In this document: positions 61,159-64,000 of the stretch, one piece after another
Position numbering within the stretch: the first letter of the stretch is position 1
How the letters are laid out: each line of letters opens with the position of its first letter
DNA from: Zoogloeaceae bacterium
GTDB lineage: Bacteria > Pseudomonadota > Gammaproteobacteria > Burkholderiales > Rhodocyclaceae
Direction of reading: 5' to 3'
Assembly (NCBI GenBank): GCA_024235595.1
Contig: JACKMC010000012.1
Coordinates: 1-64,000 of the forward strand
Length of the DNA stretch: 64,000 nucleotides
Made by a program: the position numbers and the translations under genes
The notes under the pieces: generated by a model
What the model saw: only the letters and a program-made list of their open reading frames with translations
Databases searched by the model: none
Told to the model about the DNA's origin: nothing

Positions 61159-62400
61159 TCAGAGCGCGCCGGCGCCGACCAGACCGGCGCGCGCCTCGTG
61201 ACGCTGCAGGACCTCCTCCATCACCGCAACCAAGCGCCGGGCGATCCGCTCCCAATCCGCATCGAGCACACTCGCGCGGGCGCTCGATGCCATCTCCCGT
61301 CTCAGCGACGGGTCGCCCGCAACCTTCAGCGTCGCCGCAATGAAGGCCTGCTCGTCGCCTTTGCATGCCAGCCAGCCGTTAATCCCGCTGCGAACCCGCA
61401 ACGCGGCGGCCGCATAGTCGAAACCGATCACCGGCAAACCGCTTGCCAGCGCCTCGGTGGTCACGTTGCCAAAAGTCTCGGTGAGGCTGGGGAACAGGAA
61501 GAGATCTGCCGAAGCGTAGTGGCATGCGAGATCATCCCCACTGCGCATGCCGGCAAAGATCACCTCCGGATGGGCTGCGGCGAGCGCTTCGCGGGCGGGG
61601 CCATCACCGACCAGCAGAAGCCGGCAATCGATACCGGCCGCCGCCACCGCGCCCATCGCGGAAACCGCGAGCTCGAGATTCTTCTCCGGCGCAATGCGGC
61701 CGACAACTGCCAACAACAAGGTCTGTGGCGAAAGGCCCCAACGTCCGCGCAAGGATTCGCTACGCCGCGCAGGCGAGAACAGCGTGGTGTCCACGCCGCG
61801 CGCCACCACTTCGACGGCCCGCACCCCGGCCTGGCGCAGCTCCTCGGCGAGCTCTTCGGTCGGCACCAGGCAGCGGTCGCCCTTGTTGTGAAAGCGCCGC
61901 AGGTAGCCCGCCACGGATTGCTTCAACCAACCGACGCCGTAGTAGCGGCTATAGGCATGAAAGTTGGTGTGAAACTCGGTCACCACCGGCAGGCGCAGCT
62001 TTCGCGCAGCCGCCAGCGCCGACCAGCCAAGCGGCCCCTCGGTCACCACCTGCACCACATCCGGGCGCCGCAACGACCACAGCTTGATCAGCGCGCTGCG
62101 GGCGGGCAGGCCAAGCTTGAGATGCTTGTATCTGGGAATCGGCAGCCCGCGCGAGAGGACTTCCTCGAAACCTTCCACGTTGAGCGGCGCATCGCCGGCG
62201 TGCTGGCGCGGCCTGATGAGCTGGATTCGATGACCCAGCCGCAGCAATCCATCCACAAGCCGCCCTGTGGTCATCGCCACCCCGTTGACCTCGGGCGGAT
62301 AGGTCTCGGTAACCACCGCGACACGCAACTGGCGCACGGCCGGGCCGAGGCTCTGGAGACTGATTGGCAAGGATTCCATGCCTGCGCACTGTGAAGCCAC
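61159..62400 (-). CDS. GT4-family glycosyltransferase
   Basis: This 413-residue glycosyltransferase has the N-terminal LRVAVVTETYPPEVNGVAMTTGRLVDGLLRLGH, VTEFHTNFHAYSRYYG, VARGVDTTLFSPARR, LLAVVGRIAPEKNLELAV, LLVGDGPAREAL and the nucleotide-sugar motif LFPSLTETFGNVTTEALASGLPVIGFDYAA (EX7E). It resembles GDP-mannose-dependent mannosyltransferases of the MgtA type acting on diacylglycerol or lipids. Divergence from olsB-olsA suggests a membrane-lipid role; that is inference. An ATG seven codons in (62,379) is an alternative start. Confidence 0.88.
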   Translation of the reverse strand: MASQCAGMESLPISLQSLGPAVRQLRVAVVTETYPPEVNGVAMTTGRLVDGLLRLGHRIQLIRPRQHAGDAPLNVEGFEEVLSRGLPIPRYKHLKLGLPARSALIKLWSLRRPDVVQVVTEGPLGWSALAAARKLRLPVVTEFHTNFHAYSRYYGVGWLKQSVAGYLRRFHNKGDRCLVPTEELAEELRQAGVRAVEVVARGVDTTLFSPARRSESLRGRWGLSPQTLLLAVVGRIAPEKNLELAVSAMGAVAAAGIDCRLLLVGDGPAREALAAAHPEVIFAGMRSGDDLACHYASADLFLFPSLTETFGNVTTEALASGLPVIGFDYAAAALRVRSGINGWLACKGDEQAFIAATLKVAGDPSLRREMASSARASVLDADWERIARRLVAVMEEVLQRHEARAGLVGAGAL

Positions 62401-62528
62401 TCCAAGACAAGCGCGTTAAGCGCAGATGACGATGCCGTTATTTTCGACCGTCACCATGCTGCAACAGATGCGTCATGCGCGCGCAACGCATCCTTCCTAG
62501 AGTGCCCCGAAAGCCAGGAGGAAATCAC

Positions 62529-63287
62529 ATGCTACGCAAACAGGAACAGCAAAACGCACGCCCGGGCCGCAATCTGCATGTCGGGCTCGCCACCTGCGAG
62601 ACCGAGGTTCTCGAAGCGCAGAAGCTGCGCTATCGCGTCTTCGCGGAGGAGATGGGCGCACGCCTCAACACGCGCACCCCGGGCGTGGATCGCGACATCT
62701 ACGATCCCTTCTGCGAACACCTGATCGTGCGCGACGAAGACAAGGGCCGGATCGTCGGCACCTACCGCATCCTCGCGCCGAGCGCCGCCCGCAGGGTTGG
62801 CGGCTACTACTCGGAGAACGAGTTCGACCTCACCCGCCTCCAGCACCTGCGCAACAGCATCGTCGAGATTGGTCGCTCCTGCATCGACCCCGATTACCGC
62901 AACGGCGCGGTGATCACGCTGCTGTGGTCCGGGCTGGCGCGCTACATGCAGGAAAACGGCTACGACTACCTGATCGGCTGCGCTTCGATCAGCATGGGCG
63001 ACGGCGGCCACACGGCAGCGAGCCTGTATAATCGCCTCAAGGATTCCCACCTGAGTCCGCTCGAATACCGGGTCTTCCCGCGTTGCCCGCTGCCGCTCGA
63101 GTCGCTGCGAGGCGATCTCGATGCCGATACGCCGCCGCTGATCAAGGGTTACCTGCGGGCCGGCGCCTGGATCTGTGGCGAGCCGGCCTGGGACCCCGAC
63201 TTCAATACCGCGGACCTGCCCATCATGATCGCGATGAACAGGGTTGACGGCAGATACGCCAGGCACTTCATGGGACGCAAAGACTGA
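62529..63287 (+). CDS. olsB: L-ornithine N(alpha)-acyltransferase (OlsB)
   Basis: This 252-residue GNAT-like acyltransferase matches OlsB: ETEVLEAQKLRYRVFAEEMGARL, DPFCEHLIVRDED, RIVGTYRILAPSAARRVGGYYSENEFDL, EIGRSCIDPDYRNGAVITLLWSGLARYM and YLIGCASISM. It makes lyso-ornithine lipid from ornithine and 3-hydroxyacyl-ACP. A strong AGGAGG lies before ATG 62,529. The next gene is the OlsA-type acyltransferase, overlapping it by 4 nt, which completes the two-step ornithine-lipid pathway. Confidence 0.92.
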   Translation: MLRKQEQQNARPGRNLHVGLATCETEVLEAQKLRYRVFAEEMGARLNTRTPGVDRDIYDPFCEHLIVRDEDKGRIVGTYRILAPSAARRVGGYYSENEFDLTRLQHLRNSIVEIGRSCIDPDYRNGAVITLLWSGLARYMQENGYDYLIGCASISMGDGGHTAASLYNRLKDSHLSPLEYRVFPRCPLPLESLRGDLDADTPPLIKGYLRAGAWICGEPAWDPDFNTADLPIMIAMNRVDGRYARHFMGRKD

Positions 63288-64000
63288 CTACCCCGACCGC
63301 CCCGCAGAAAGCATCGAAGCCGCTGCAGTACTGGCGGCTTTTTCGACTCGCCCTGCACCTTGTCTCGGGCCTGGCGAGCGTCGCGCTGGTCTTCCCCTGG
63401 CTCGACGACAGTGCCCGTGGCGAGCGCCGGCGGCGCTGGTCGCGCAAGCTGCTCGGCAATCTGGGCATCGCGCTGGAGTGCGACCCAGGCGAGCTCCCCA
63501 GGGCGTGCCTGATCGTCTCGAATCACATTTCCTGGATCGACATCTTCGCCATCAATGCGCTGCTTCCAGCGGCTTTCATCTCGAAGGCCGAAGTTCGCAA
63601 CTGGCCCGGCATCGGCTGGCTGGCAAGCCGCAACGACACGGTGTTCCTGCGTCGAGGCAGCCGCGGGCACGCGCGCATCGTCAATGCAGAGATCGCCGCA
63701 CTCATGGATGCCGGCAAGGTGGTCGCACTCTTCCCGGAGGGCACCACGACCAACGGCAGCCATGTGCAGCACTTCCACGCCGCCCTGCTGCAGCCCGCGA
63801 TCGCCGCGCGGCGCCCGATCGTGCCGCTGGCGATCAGCTACCACCATAGCGACGGCAGCCGCAGCCTGGCTGCCGCCTACGATGGCGACGTGAGCCTTGG
63901 CGAGAGCATGATGTCGATCGCCGCCGCCGGCTCGCTCACCGTCCGCCTGCAACTCGCAGCGGCCATCGACACGGTGCAAACACCGGAGCGCAGGATCGTC
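63284..64000 (+). CDS. olsA: 1-acyl-glycerol-phosphate / lyso-ornithine lipid acyltransferase (partial)
   Basis: A PlsC-type acyltransferase frame runs to the window end, 239 codons visible. It has the catalytic SNHISWID (HxxxxD), FISKAEVRNWPGIGWLASRNDTVFLRRGS and LFPEGTTTNG. Next to olsB it is most likely OlsA, which O-acylates lyso-ornithine lipid. In its frame the nearest upstream stop is at 63,245, and no ATG, GTG or TTG occurs between it and the core domain. The only sensible start is a CTG at 63,284, overlapping the olsB stop as CTGA. This could be a true CTG start or a sequencing error or mutation of ATG. Confidence 0.85.
   Translation, partial: MTTPTAPQKASKPLQYWRLFRLALHLVSGLASVALVFPWLDDSARGERRRRWSRKLLGNLGIALECDPGELPRACLIVSNHISWIDIFAINALLPAAFISKAEVRNWPGIGWLASRNDTVFLRRGSRGHARIVNAEIAALMDAGKVVALFPEGTTTNGSHVQHFHAALLQPAIAARRPIVPLAISYHHSDGSRSLAAAYDGDVSLGESMMSIAAAGSLTVRLQLAAAIDTVQTPERRIV

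Overview
The window reads as a high-GC betaproteobacterial chromosome, most likely Rhodocyclales (Thauera/Azoarcus/Zoogloea-like). This rests on gene content and order (rpe-gph-trpE, a complete dcw cluster, rsmI/yraN-diaA-dolP, aroQ-accB-accC-prmA-DUF3426, olsB-olsA) and is an inference, since no 16S gene is present. It has two parts: the right-hand end of an integrative and conjugative element (ICE) at about 1-14,900, then housekeeping chromosome to 64,000.

ICE part. Bases 1-2,859 hold the end of a mating-pair-formation block (PFL_4711-family protein, a small membrane protein, TraG-N) plus a convergent DUF3742 gene. The relaxase end holds a MobH/TraI_2 relaxase (10,587-12,422), an XRE regulator, a LysR-type effector domain without an HTH, and a P4-type tyrosine integrase (13,498-14,766). 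Between them sits defence cargo: a leftward five-gene operon encoding a poly-gamma-glutamate-hydrolase-family protein followed by QatA, QatB, QatC and QatD, with start/stop overlaps at its first three junctions, and a rightward AbiEi/AbiEii type IV toxin-antitoxin pair. The two divergent defence units are separated by an intergenic region with eleven tandem GGCTT pentamers, a possible length-variable switch.

Chromosome, 14,972-23,726. BKACE, trpE (with a leader peptide rich in Trp codons and interleaved inverted repeats), gph and rpe are followed by apaG, a methyltransferase, DUF2062, argJ and an HDOD-GAF protein.

23,860-46,276. secA and dciA are followed by lpxC and then the whole division and cell-wall cluster. 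In transcription order it is mraZ-rsmH-ftsL-ftsI-murE-murF-mraY-murD-ftsW-murG-murC-ddl-ftsQ-ftsA-ftsZ, all leftward and mostly joined by 4-nt overlaps. Upstream of mraZ lie a promoter overlapped by four 10-bp-spaced MraZ boxes, a second array of the same periodicity facing the other way, and the RNase P RNA gene rnpB.

46,314-64,000. DUF3025, a lipoprotein, pyrC, rsmI, yraN, diaA, dolP, mpl, an uncharacterised nucleotidyltransferase-like protein, a TlpA-type thioredoxin, aroQ, accB, accC, prmA, a DUF3426 zinc-ribbon protein, dgkA, a glycine-zipper lipoprotein, a PfkB-family kinase, a GT4 glycosyltransferase, and the ornithine-lipid pair olsB-olsA. The last gene is cut by the window end and lacks a standard start codon.

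The most notable items are the five-gene Qat-type operon with its linked hydrolase, the pentamer tract between two defence operons, the paired MraZ-box arrays, the trp leader, the rsmI/yraN start codons sharing one CATG, and the CTG start of olsA.
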